NCBI RefSeq assembly: GCF_003952465.1
Contig: NZ_CP034448.1
Span: forward strand, 5,557,001 to 5,621,000
Direction: 5' to 3'
Source of the DNA: Mesorhizobium sp. M1B.F.Ca.ET.045.04.1.1
Lineage (GTDB): Bacteria > Pseudomonadota > Alphaproteobacteria > Rhizobiales > Rhizobiaceae
Length of the DNA: 64,000 nt
This document shows, in pieces, positions 45,609 through 54,008 of this stretch. The notes under the pieces were generated by a model. The model was not told where the DNA came from and made no database searches. It saw nothing but the letters and a program-made list of their open reading frames with translations. The position numbers and the translations under genes are program-made. Position 1 is the first letter of the stretch. Each line of letters opens with the position of its first letter.

Positions 45609-45908
45609 ATGGTCGAAGTCACGCTCTGGGGCTCGCTCGGCGCCGCGGCCGGAGGCCAGAGCAAGCTCGACATCGAGGCCAAGGACATCAGGGAGCTGTT
45701 CCGCAAGCTCGCGGAACAGTATCCCGCCTTCGAACCCCTGATCGATCGCGGCATCGCGGTGGCGATTGATGGGACGATTTATCGGGATACTTGGTCGAAG
45801 GAGTTGCCCGAGGGGGCGGAGATTTTCCTGCTGCCGAGACTGGCGGGGGGTGAGGCAGACCAGCGATCGCCTCGCCTGTTCGCTGGAATCGTCAAGCACG
45901 AAGGCTGA
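45609..45908 (+). CDS. MoaD/ThiS-like sulfur carrier, C-terminus probably misread
   Basis: 99 residues as read. The ubiquitin-fold pattern VTLWGSLGAAAGGQSKLDIEAKDI and LPEGAEIFLLPRLAGG is clear. MoaD and ThiS proteins act only with a C-terminal Gly-Gly, yet here 18 more residues follow. Adding one G to the run at 45845-45850 makes LAGG the last residues followed by TGA. Last gene of the molybdenum hydroxylase operon, suggesting a dedicated role in cofactor or sulfur delivery. Confidence 0.8.
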   Translation: MVEVTLWGSLGAAAGGQSKLDIEAKDIRELFRKLAEQYPAFEPLIDRGIAVAIDGTIYRDTWSKELPEGAEIFLLPRLAGGEADQRSPRLFAGIVKHEG

Positions 45909-46137
45909 ACTGGCGGACTCTTTCCGCGCCGCTGCATGGCGGGCCTTCGCGCTGCTGCCATTTTTGCTTTCCCTTCCCGGCTTTGTTCAGAAGAGAAAAG
46001 CGCCAGCTTTTCTCTTCTGGACTCTGGACATTTGGACTCTGGATTCTGGCTTATGGATTATGGGGCTTATCCCAGGCCTTAACCCCTGGGTTATCCGAGG
46101 GTGGAATTGCGCAGTCCTTCCAAAGGTTTGAGTTGCG
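45909..46137. other. Gap upstream of the island, low-complexity sequence
   Basis: No supported gene. 46015-46062 has imperfect repeats of CTGGAC/GGACTCTGGA/TTATGG. It lies between the MoaD-like gene and a MoaD-like remnant. Confidence 0.5.
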
Positions 46138-46243
46138 GCCCGAACGGGGAAGGCTGACCGTCGAAGTGACGCTCTATCGCTTGCTCAGCCCCGCCGCCGG
46201 AGGCTCTTCGGGACTTCACGGGAAAAAACATCCCGTAGCCTAA
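46138..46243 (+). pseudogene. MoaD-like 5' remnant
   Basis: GCCCGAACGGGGAAGG then GTCGAAGTGACGCTCTATCG and CCGCCGCCGGAGGC repeat the sequence around the end of the large subunit and the start of the MoaD-like gene (45537-45660), coding VEVTLYRLLSPAAGG before the similarity stops. The intergenic spacer of the original is missing. It is a degraded duplicate at the left edge of the island. The following 100 bp, up to 46350, should contain the island promoter; none is obvious. Confidence 0.6.
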
Positions 46244-46349
46244 CGCATGATACTAAGCTGTGCTGGACGAATCGGCGATGTTGAATAACTTAGTCAAACG
46301 ATTTTAGGCAACCGAGCACCATCCACTCTGACACAAGACTCTTGCAGCG

Positions 46350-47654
46350 ATGCTTTTGCTTCATATATCGGACATTCACTTCAGCACCGGCGACATCGAT
46401 AAACCATACGATCAGAATCTTGGACTTCGTGGAGATATGATCCAGGATGTCAAAGGTATGAGAAAGCAGCTAAACAGACCGATCGACGCGATCCTAATAT
46501 CCGGCGACATTGCTTACCATGGCCGAAAGGAAGAGTTCGATTTCGCCTTGACGTGGCTGAAAGAAGAACTCTGTCCGGTGAGTGGCTGTAAGATTGAAGA
46601 TGTCGTCGTCATACCTGGAAATCACGACGTTGACCGCAAGGCCGCCGAAGCTCCGATGCATGCGGACGCGAGGGCGATGCTCCGCAGTACCCCCATATCG
46701 CAAGCAAACCAGGCGATAACCCGTTACGTCGACGATGAAACTTCATCGCAGATGTTATTTAAACCGATCGAAAACTATAATCGTTTTTCAGCTAATTTCC
46801 TCTGTGAAATCGGCTTTTACAACAAGGACACTGGAAGAAAGCCTTACACATTTCGCGACTTTACGTTAAGTGACGGCTCTACGCTCCGTGTTTGGGGCTT
46901 CAATTCCGTCCTGATCTGTGATGGTAAAGACGGCAAAGACAACATGTTCGTTGATCCGTCGGCAGCCCAAATAATCAAACGGGAAGACGGTGTGACTCAC
47001 TTGGTGATGTGCCACCATCCATTCGGCTGGCTACGAAACGCAGGGGAATTTCGAGATCGTATAGAGAGCGTGGCTCACCTTCATCTTTTCGGTCACGAAC
47101 ATTCGCTGAGAGTTGAGGATTACCGCCGTTTCACGCGGATCAGGGCTGGGGCACTGCAGCCTTCGCGAGATGAGGCGGGCTGGCAACCGGGTTACAACAT
47201 AATCGATGTGGATGTCTCAGGTCGGGCGCACGACCGACGCCTTGATGTGAAAATCTGGGTGCGACACTATCATGGCACAAGGTTCATCGCCGTCTCTGAT
47301 CACCAAGGTAACGATCCCTGGCATCTTTCCCATGATCTTACGCCTTGGATCGCGCCAAAAGTCGAAGCATCGCCGATTGCTCCGGTGGCGCAGATTGGGG
47401 CAGGTCCAACCAACGAAAACACTGGAACTGTGATGGTGGATCAATCACTGACAGTTCGCTCCGTCGCGATCAAGATACTCGCCCTCAATGAAAAGGATCA
47501 GCGGCGGATTATTACCGGCTTGGCACTTGATGAAGAGGGTGACCAAGGTCTTCTCGACTATGAGTTTGCGTTGGCTGCCGTAAGGCGTGCATTCGATCGG
47601 GGCCAATTGCAACAGCTCAACGACGCAATCGTTAATCAGCCTGGAGTAAGGTGA
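46350..47654 (+). CDS. Calcineurin-like phosphoesterase with C-terminal helical domain (GTPase-system gene 1)
   Basis: 434 residues. All five metal motifs are present: D8-x-H10, G52-D53, G90-N91-H92-D93, H222-H223 and GHEH 248-251. This fold includes phosphatases and nucleases. From about residue 365 there is an extra helical domain (SVAIKILALNEKDQRRIITGLALDEE... ALAAVRRAFDRGQLQQLNDAI) that looks like the small adaptor-type domains used to attach effectors. No clear ribosome site. First of five genes packed with gaps of 3 bp or less; GC is lower than in both flanks. It is the most likely effector, cleaving nucleic acid or nucleotide, but this is inference. Confidence 0.85.
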   Translation: MLLLHISDIHFSTGDIDKPYDQNLGLRGDMIQDVKGMRKQLNRPIDAILISGDIAYHGRKEEFDFALTWLKEELCPVSGCKIEDVVVIPGNHDVDRKAAEAPMHADARAMLRSTPISQANQAITRYVDDETSSQMLFKPIENYNRFSANFLCEIGFYNKDTGRKPYTFRDFTLSDGSTLRVWGFNSVLICDGKDGKDNMFVDPSAAQIIKREDGVTHLVMCHHPFGWLRNAGEFRDRIESVAHLHLFGHEHSLRVEDYRRFTRIRAGALQPSRDEAGWQPGYNIIDVDVSGRAHDRRLDVKIWVRHYHGTRFIAVSDHQGNDPWHLSHDLTPWIAPKVEASPIAPVAQIGAGPTNENTGTVMVDQSLTVRSVAIKILALNEKDQRRIITGLALDEEGDQGLLDYEFALAAVRRAFDRGQLQQLNDAIVNQPGVR

Positions 47655-47657
47655 CAA

Positions 47658-48734
47658 ATGGCAGAGTTCGACTTCGTGGAGGAATATCGAAAACTCCAGC
47701 CATTGGCGGAACGTGACATTGTCACAGCGCGCAACGCGGCCTTCACCAAGGCCAAGACCGATGCGGAAGAAAAGACCAGCCGAGTGCTTGATCTCGCCTA
47801 TTTTGCCTTTGGCCTTCCCCATCGCCAAGGTGAAGACGCGGAAACTTGGTTCTTAGATGTTCTTCGAACCGACGATAGCACGTTCAGCTTGCAACAAGAT
47901 TCGGAAGAAGCGGCTCGAATAGCCGCCCTGGTGCTGCGTAGCAGATTGATTGCCAAATATCCGGGCACGGCTGTTTCGGTGCATGCAGCCGCGTTCGCTG
48001 GTAAAAGGTCTACCGTTGACAATCACGCATTGTCCTTGGCAGCGAAGCAGACGCTACACGATCTGGTTCGAAAGCGCGGCATTCCAATTGACACACCCAA
48101 GATCGTCGGCGGGAAAGTTGCCGGCGTGGCTGATCTCATCAAGAAGTACAGCACCGAGGGCACGGACTCCACCGACGTGGAGGTCTTCGACGCCATAGCC
48201 AAAGATTACAATGCTCAGATCAAGCAGTTGCTGACCTCCGGCAACAACGTCATCGAAAAGATGTGGAGCGAGAACAGGCGTTTGGCTGAAGAAGTCGATC
48301 TGCTCTGGTGGCACCTTGGCCAGCAAAGTTTTTTGTTGGATCTGCCACTCGAATCTGTTCCCGCTGCTGCTAGACCCATCGTGATCGGGGCGGACCTCGC
48401 TGCGATGGTTAGTTCGCTGCCTGGGCCTTATGGGGTCTACGGCATTGCCAGACGAGCGCTTGGTGCTGACGCAGACAAGGCGATCAAACTTAGCGAAGGC
48501 ATCAAGGCTATCGACCCCAAGTTCACTGATCTCGTTGCCAAGAGCACAAGTGATTACGCGGTTGCGCCAGTGCATGGAGCCTTGGCCGAGACGCTTCTGG
48601 AAGAGACACCTGTCCTCGCAAGCCAGTTCAAGAAGAAAACAAACCTTAGTTATGACGTGAAACTGACGGCACTTGAACTCGCGATCCAGACCTATCACGA
48701 GGCGCTTCTCCTGAGACTGAACTGGCTTAGATGA
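47658..48734 (+). CDS. All-helical GASH-type GTPase-associated protein (gene 2)
   Basis: 358 residues, predicted almost wholly alpha-helical, no signal or membrane segment. Starts MAEFDFVEEYRKLQPLAERD, and the middle carries NRRLAEEVDLLWWHLGQQS, the pattern seen in GTPase-associated system helical (GASH) proteins. It begins 3 bp after the phosphoesterase and overlaps the next GTPase gene by 4 bp. Likely a scaffold or regulator linking GTPases and effector. The GASH assignment is from memory of the family and should be confirmed. Confidence 0.72.
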   Translation: MAEFDFVEEYRKLQPLAERDIVTARNAAFTKAKTDAEEKTSRVLDLAYFAFGLPHRQGEDAETWFLDVLRTDDSTFSLQQDSEEAARIAALVLRSRLIAKYPGTAVSVHAAAFAGKRSTVDNHALSLAAKQTLHDLVRKRGIPIDTPKIVGGKVAGVADLIKKYSTEGTDSTDVEVFDAIAKDYNAQIKQLLTSGNNVIEKMWSENRRLAEEVDLLWWHLGQQSFLLDLPLESVPAAARPIVIGADLAAMVSSLPGPYGVYGIARRALGADADKAIKLSEGIKAIDPKFTDLVAKSTSDYAVAPVHGALAETLLEETPVLASQFKKKTNLSYDVKLTALELAIQTYHEALLLRLNWLR

Positions 48735-49750
48735 TGGAAGCACAAGTTCCGGTATGCTCAAATCCTGGGTGCGATGTCGCCCAAACGGGAATCTGCAAAC
48801 GCTCATTCGATCCTATCGAAACATGTCCGGACTTTACCGTCGCCGAGATTGAAGACCTCGACCCAGGCATTGACGAGCAAACCGACGCGCCTGCGGCTGC
48901 GCACGACGGTATTTGGCTGCAACCGAACGGACTGATCACAGAGGACCAGATCACTCAGTTTCGAAACCGCTGCCGGATGCGCACGATTGTCCTAATTGGG
49001 GAACAAAGGGCTGGGAAGACAACCCTCCTGTCAGCAATCTACGGGCTCCTATGCAAAGGCCCTCTGGGCGGACATTCCTTCGTGAGCAGTCGTACTTTGC
49101 GTGCGTTTGCCGAGCGGAACCATCTTGCACTGGTAAGTTCAAAACGTGACGTGCCGACCACACCACGAACGAGTCGAGCTGATCCCCTTGGTTTTTTCCA
49201 CCTGCGGCTGAAAGCGGGCGACGAGGTATCTGACGTCGTTATCTCCGATCGTTCCGGAGAGGCCTTCGAGGCCGCCAGAACCAATACCTCCCTGGTTGAC
49301 CGACTGACGGAGTTGGCGCTGGCGGATCGGATTTGCTTCCTCCTCGATGCCGCTCGGCTCACAAAGCTCGAGACAAGAGCGACCTATCGAAGAACCTTTA
49401 AGCAGTTGATCCGCGCACTGCTCGATAATAATGCGGTGCCGTCGGCGACGAAGATCGAAATCTTGATCACCAAGTTGGACCGAATTTCCGGCAAAAAGGA
49501 TGGTCGGGATTTGGAAGCCGAGATCACGGCCTATGAGCAAGAACTAGGTCAGGAATTCGGCAAAGGAAGTCACGATTTCAGCATTTATAAGGTTTGCGCA
49601 TTGCCTAGAGCAAATGTCGATCTGGGCTTCATAGGCCTCGCGGAAATGATTGACCGGTGGGCGACCCCCGACGGATACGTCGATATAAACCCTCCGCCGG
49701 TTACGAGGCCGCTACGTCAAATCGACCACCTTGTGAAAATTTGGAGCTGA
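48731..49750 (+). CDS. TRAFAC-type GTPase, DO-GTPase1-like, with N-terminal Cys motif (gene 3)
   Basis: 339 residues. The GTPase core has G1 GEQRAGKT (90-97), G3 DRSG (173-176) and G4 TKLD (247-250). About 75 residues precede it and contain CSNPGC...GIC and ETCPDF, a small cysteine cluster that may bind zinc. No membrane segment. It is paired with a second, different GTPase 2 bp downstream, the double-GTPase arrangement. Probably the nucleotide-dependent switch of the system. Confidence 0.82.
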   Translation: MMEAQVPVCSNPGCDVAQTGICKRSFDPIETCPDFTVAEIEDLDPGIDEQTDAPAAAHDGIWLQPNGLITEDQITQFRNRCRMRTIVLIGEQRAGKTTLLSAIYGLLCKGPLGGHSFVSSRTLRAFAERNHLALVSSKRDVPTTPRTSRADPLGFFHLRLKAGDEVSDVVISDRSGEAFEAARTNTSLVDRLTELALADRICFLLDAARLTKLETRATYRRTFKQLIRALLDNNAVPSATKIEILITKLDRISGKKDGRDLEAEITAYEQELGQEFGKGSHDFSIYKVCALPRANVDLGFIGLAEMIDRWATPDGYVDINPPPVTRPLRQIDHLVKIWS

Positions 49751-49752
49751 CG

Positions 49753-50628
49753 ATGGCCAAGGAAATTCGCCACATGGCGATTGGCCTGCAATCGTCCGGG
49801 AAAACGACTTTCGCCGCCGCGCTATGGTACCTTGTCGACAGCAAGGAAATTGTTACTTCGCTTCGAAAAGGAAAACATTCGGGCGACTACCGATATTTGG
49901 AGCTCTTAGCGGCGGAATGGGCGGACTGCTGGCGGGTGCCTCGAACGCTCAGTGAGCAACACGAGAATATTGTGATGAATCTGGAGGACCAAGCAACCGG
50001 CCAAGCGGTAGTGCTACAGTTCGTGGACTTGCCCGGAGAGACGTTCGAACGAGCGTTCGCCACCAGACAGGTCAGCCGCAAGGTCGCAGATGCCTTCGAG
50101 GGTATCCGAGGCCTGATGCTATTCGTGAGCGCTGGGCAGCCAAGAGACGACGTGACACTTCTAGACGTGGCCAAGACGCTCAGCGAAAATGCCGACGAAG
50201 ACAAGCTGGTCGAGGAGGCGATAGCAACGGTCAATTTCGATCCAGCAAAAACACCCCGTCAAGTTCAGATTGTCGACTTTCTCCAGGCCATTCAAGCCCC
50301 TCCGATGGAGATTGATGTTCAACGAGTGGCACTCATTGTTTCAGCTTGGGATAAAGCGATTAACACCGATCCTGCGGCTTGGTTGCACGACAAGATGCCA
50401 CTTCTGGATCAGTATCTTAGTCATTTGAAGGTCGAAGTCCGCGTATATGGTGTGTCCGCGCAGGGTGGCGACGTACCAGAGAAAGGTGTTTCGGGAGATG
50501 AGGGCGATCGACAGGCACTTTTGAGTGTAGCAAAAGCGAGCGAGAGGATTCAAGTCGTGGGGAATGGGGTTGATCAGCACGATCTAACTCATCCAGTGCG
50601 ATGGTTGAGCGACTTGGAAGGCTTATGA
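49753..50628 (+). CDS. TRAFAC-type GTPase, DO-GTPase2-like (gene 4)
   Basis: 291 residues from ATG 49753. G1 GLQSSGKT (11-18), G3 DLPG (92-95), and a G4 of unusual form, SAWD (197-200), in place of N/TKxD; SAQGG (235-239) fits G5. The P-loop is only 10 residues from the N-terminus, unlike gene 3. The SAWD motif suggests guanine contact by Asp200 with an altered preceding turn. Overlaps the next gene by 4 bp (ATGA). Confidence 0.82.
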   Translation: MAKEIRHMAIGLQSSGKTTFAAALWYLVDSKEIVTSLRKGKHSGDYRYLELLAAEWADCWRVPRTLSEQHENIVMNLEDQATGQAVVLQFVDLPGETFERAFATRQVSRKVADAFEGIRGLMLFVSAGQPRDDVTLLDVAKTLSENADEDKLVEEAIATVNFDPAKTPRQVQIVDFLQAIQAPPMEIDVQRVALIVSAWDKAINTDPAAWLHDKMPLLDQYLSHLKVEVRVYGVSAQGGDVPEKGVSGDEGDRQALLSVAKASERIQVVGNGVDQHDLTHPVRWLSDLEGL

Positions 50629-52556
50629 ACAGTGATGAATTTAATCGAATAGATCAGGCGGTCTTTGGATATTTCAATGGCCATCGCCAGCTTGCATCTT
50701 CGATCTCCCTTTCATCGCTGGACTCGTACGAACTTGCCGCTGCCTCTGATCTCGCTCCTGGTTCGCAGCTCGACCCAGATCAAAGCTACCTCACAGGTTT
50801 AACGCTGCCCGACAGCAAAAAGTACGCCCTGATCCGGACATGGCTCGCCCCGGAGATGGCTAGGCCTGGCTGCGTATGGAGCCACGTCCTCATCTTGGGG
50901 CGAGATGTCCTGTCAACTCAAGCCGACTTGACGGTCTTGAATCGCATGTTTCGCCGCCCGGCGGATTATCAGCAGGACGAGTCGTTGTCGATTAGGATAC
51001 CCGTCAGCCGTCGCGCCAAAGGCCCATCCGCGCGTAAAGATGTGATAGAGCAGGTCCTTGCAGCTTGCTACTCGAAAAGCTTGCTTAGTCCAACATCCAT
51101 CTCAGATGAAGACCGAGAACATGCCATTCTTGCCGTTTGGTCCCAACAGTGGCCTCGACTACGAGGGACATTTTCCTTCAGATCGATCCCATCAACTGCG
51201 GATTTCAAGGGGCAGTCATTCCACTTTCAAACAAATACCTCTCCGCTCGTGAAGATCGAAGCGAAACGGTGGATCGAAGAGGCCGCGCAAGACGCTGTTT
51301 CCGGAACGGTGACGCCTCTTCGCCGCTTTCTGTGGCGATACGGCAAGGATGTCGATACTAATCGCCGAACCTTTCCGTACCTCGTAAACGTGTACATAGA
51401 GACACGAACGGGCCGCCTAAACCTGCATGTCGCCAATACTACGTTCGAATACTTCAACGCGGGTCACGGAGACACTCTGAAGCGTGACATGCTCGGACTG
51501 TCTCAGAGCAAGTTGTCGCTCGTTCCGCGCCTTAGCAATGTCGATCTTATCGAATTGATCGCTGGCCGCCAGCTAAAGTCGCTGGGTGGTCCGACCGGGG
51601 ACGAGATAACAAGTCTCTTGGCGCGCTCTGACCCCAGGGAACTTCCACAAATCATCTACACGATTGGAACATTTGCTGAAAAACTTGGACCCCTGTTTTC
51701 TCAGCTCCAGAACGCTTTGGTACCCCAAGCGACCGAAGAATCTCTTGTCGATCCGAAAATGCCCTTATGGTTCGTCTCGGAGGCACTGCTCCATCGAGCC
51801 GATCTGGTCAGTATTGAAACTTGTTCGCGGCTGCCTTCTGACCAACTCACTAAGCTGGCCCAGCTTGGCCTTCCCCGCAAGAAGCTTGAACTCGTCCTTG
51901 ATCTGCTCATCGGGCGCGAGTTCTCATCCGACGTCCGACCGGTGCTGTACGCCTACCCCGAATACTCATTTGGGAGGGCGCTCGACCTCTATCAGCATGC
52001 GGAGCTTCACACGTCGTGGATCGACGTTTTCCGCTCAAGTCCGGCTGATTTTATTCAGTATGTTGCCAAGATTGACAACGGCGAAACCCTTGCATCTTCA
52101 GCGGATTTGCTGGGCTACCCAATTGACGGAAATGTCGATGTTGGTCTCTGGCATTCTCGCCTTCGAAGCGCTGGGTTGACTGCTAGTAGCCAATCCCAGA
52201 GCACAATGCTCGTGTATGTTTTCGTATTGTGTGTACGCAATGGCATCGAAAACACTAAGCGTATCCTGCGCGATTTGCTGCCAGAACTCCGAAGCAGAAT
52301 ACTGGAAGGTAGCCTACCAGCTCACGCGAAGCGTATGTTGGACAGGTCTCTGCCCGACCATAGCGAAGGCTGGGACCTCAATCGCCGTCTCCTCAAACTT
52401 TTCCGTCAAGGTTACAAGCGTGGCCAGAATTTCGATAACGTACTAGACGTCCTGAACCTGAATGACGCTGAATACGCGTACGCAACAAACCAAGATCCCG
52501 AGAATTTCGTTAGGAACATGTTCCGAGTGTTCTTGCCTTGGGTGCCTTGGGACTAG
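50625..52556 (+). CDS. GAP1-N domain protein, GTPase-associated (gene 5)
   Basis: 643 residues from ATG 50625 (GGAAGG upstream, overlapping the GTPase stop). The N-terminal domain has FGYFNGHRQLASS (14-26) and GCVWSHVLIL (82-91), the signature stretches of GTPase-associated protein 1 N-terminal domains. The remaining 450 residues are mostly helical, without recognised motifs. No membrane segment. Probably the partner that engages the two GTPases. Last gene; the operon ends here, and the following 80 bp before the convergent gene hold no strong terminator. Confidence 0.8.
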   Translation: MNSDEFNRIDQAVFGYFNGHRQLASSISLSSLDSYELAAASDLAPGSQLDPDQSYLTGLTLPDSKKYALIRTWLAPEMARPGCVWSHVLILGRDVLSTQADLTVLNRMFRRPADYQQDESLSIRIPVSRRAKGPSARKDVIEQVLAACYSKSLLSPTSISDEDREHAILAVWSQQWPRLRGTFSFRSIPSTADFKGQSFHFQTNTSPLVKIEAKRWIEEAAQDAVSGTVTPLRRFLWRYGKDVDTNRRTFPYLVNVYIETRTGRLNLHVANTTFEYFNAGHGDTLKRDMLGLSQSKLSLVPRLSNVDLIELIAGRQLKSLGGPTGDEITSLLARSDPRELPQIIYTIGTFAEKLGPLFSQLQNALVPQATEESLVDPKMPLWFVSEALLHRADLVSIETCSRLPSDQLTKLAQLGLPRKKLELVLDLLIGREFSSDVRPVLYAYPEYSFGRALDLYQHAELHTSWIDVFRSSPADFIQYVAKIDNGETLASSADLLGYPIDGNVDVGLWHSRLRSAGLTASSQSQSTMLVYVFVLCVRNGIENTKRILRDLLPELRSRILEGSLPAHAKRMLDRSLPDHSEGWDLNRRLLKLFRQGYKRGQNFDNVLDVLNLNDAEYAYATNQDPENFVRNMFRVFLPWVPWD

Positions 52557-52639
52557 CAAGATGCAGACTTTAGTTTACCGCAAGCAATTTGAAGCCAACG
52601 TAGGCTGGCAATTACCAACTGTAAGTTAGCCCCGCCCCC

Positions 52640-53047
52640 TCACGCCCCCAGCGTCGGCTCCGTATTCACCTCCAGCGCCTCTTCCGCCTCGTCCTCCTCG
52701 CCAAGCACCTCCCCGTTCACCCCCAGCGGCCGGCCGATCCAGATCGGGTCGACCGTGTGGTCGCGCTTGGGGTTGGTGGTGTTGGGGTGGATGAGGATAC
52801 TCAGGCCGCCGTGGTTCAGCATCAGCCATGGAACGAGCGTGGCGAAAATCTCGTTGGCGAAGGAGACCTGGTACATGGCCTGCTGGTGCGGGCCGACCGG
52901 CTCGTCGCGCCAGTTGCCCAGGCGCACGCGGAAACGTTCGCCGATGCGAAGACGCAGCCATTCGGCCTGCCGCCGCTGCGCCTCTCCTTCATAGTAGATA
53001 TGGGCGTGATAGCTGGCGATCTCCGAAAGTGCCCTGACTTCGTTCAT
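52640..53047 (-). CDS. DOPA 4,5-dioxygenase family protein
   Basis: 135 residues from ATG 53047. YHAHIYY near the N-terminus and GLSILIHPNT near residue 85 are the His-containing motifs of this small family, first described from fungal and cyanobacterial extradiol dioxygenases. The acidic tail (GEEDEAEEALEVNTE) is extra. GC is back to background. Substrate unknown. Confidence 0.8.
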   Translation of the reverse strand: MNEVRALSEIASYHAHIYYEGEAQRRQAEWLRLRIGERFRVRLGNWRDEPVGPHQQAMYQVSFANEIFATLVPWLMLNHGGLSILIHPNTTNPKRDHTVDPIWIGRPLGVNGEVLGEEDEAEEALEVNTEPTLGA

Positions 53048-53262
53048 CGCGATGCTCCCCTTCGATGATTTTTGCGCCGGGCGGAACTGTAGCCGAAGCA
53101 CGGGCGGGTTGTCTTGGTCTAAGCCGGATCGCCGCCCGTCACCCACTTCAGTCCGAGACAATCGCATAGGGCGCTGCCCCCGCTCCGAGACGGAGAGGGG
53201 GAGCGCCATATGCGTTTACCCTTCCCGGCCGAAGCGAACGCCACGAGAGGGAGCTTCCTGCT

Positions 53263-53976
53263 CTAGATCACCGCGACGACCATCCCTGCCGCGTTGAGGC
53301 GACAGCCGACTCGCGCCTGCCTGACTTCAATGCCGCCTTGCCTTTCGTAGTCTATGCGCACCTCGATCGGCGCGTTGAGTCCACCTCGACCTTGACGCGG
53401 GGAACCTGCGCTGGCCGCGTAGACCCGCACGGCGCCAAGGGGCTTCGCGGCAGCCATGATCGCGGCGCGACAGTCGCGCACCAGAGGAGCCGGTGTGCCG
53501 GGTTTCGCTCTCAGGGGCGAGAAAGGCCCTAAGCGGTCGGTGACCCGCCGGAGGTCACTGTTGCCAGCTCTGGAAGGTCTGAGCACGGGAGGCAGGGAAA
53601 TGGATTGTGCTGCGGTCTTGGCCAAAGCCGGGGCTGTCGTGACTGCGGCCGGGCGCCGGGCAGAGGCAGCCGGCCCGTTTTGGGCGGAAGGGTGGTCGCC
53701 CACACGGGCGCCCGCTGACACGCCTGCGCCTATGCCGCCCATGTTGCCGCCGGCACCAACGCCGGGAGGTCCGCTGCCGCTGGTCGATGCGCCAACGTTT
53801 GCTCCGCCTACACCGTCGGCGCTCGCGCCCGCGCCCACCGACACGCCTTGCGAACCGGCGCTCACTCCAGCGCCGAGCCCGACACCGCCAACCTTGCCGC
53901 CTACGCCTACGTCAACAGCCGAGGCGGGCGCGATCGTGATCCCGATCGCCAACGCGGCTGCGACGTATTTTTTCAT
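53263..53976 (-). CDS. Secreted glycine-rich protein
   Basis: 237 residues from ATG 53976. Sec signal MKKYVAAALAIGITIAPASA, then about 80 residues of Gly-Val-Gly/Gly-Ala-Gly repeats, then a proline-rich linker and a C-terminal domain with two cysteines (RDCRAAIMAA and VGCRLNAAGM). The repeat part resembles structural secreted proteins; the C-terminal domain was not recognised. Same strand as and downstream of the export-domain protein. Confidence 0.75.
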   Translation of the reverse strand: MKKYVAAALAIGITIAPASAVDVGVGGKVGGVGLGAGVSAGSQGVSVGAGASADGVGGANVGASTSGSGPPGVGAGGNMGGIGAGVSAGARVGDHPSAQNGPAASARRPAAVTTAPALAKTAAQSISLPPVLRPSRAGNSDLRRVTDRLGPFSPLRAKPGTPAPLVRDCRAAIMAAAKPLGAVRVYAASAGSPRQGRGGLNAPIEVRIDYERQGGIEVRQARVGCRLNAAGMVVAVI

Positions 53977-54008
53977 GGCCACCTGCGGCATAGTTGGCTC
54001 ACTGCTCT

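Noticed and set aside
45983..46243. 86-residue frame as a gene
   Set aside because: Covers low-complexity sequence and the degraded MoaD-like remnant; no ribosome site and no complete domain.
53160..53262. Small gene downstream of the glycine-rich protein
   Set aside because: The only frames are short and proline/arginine-rich; the stretch contains part of the fourth repeat family.
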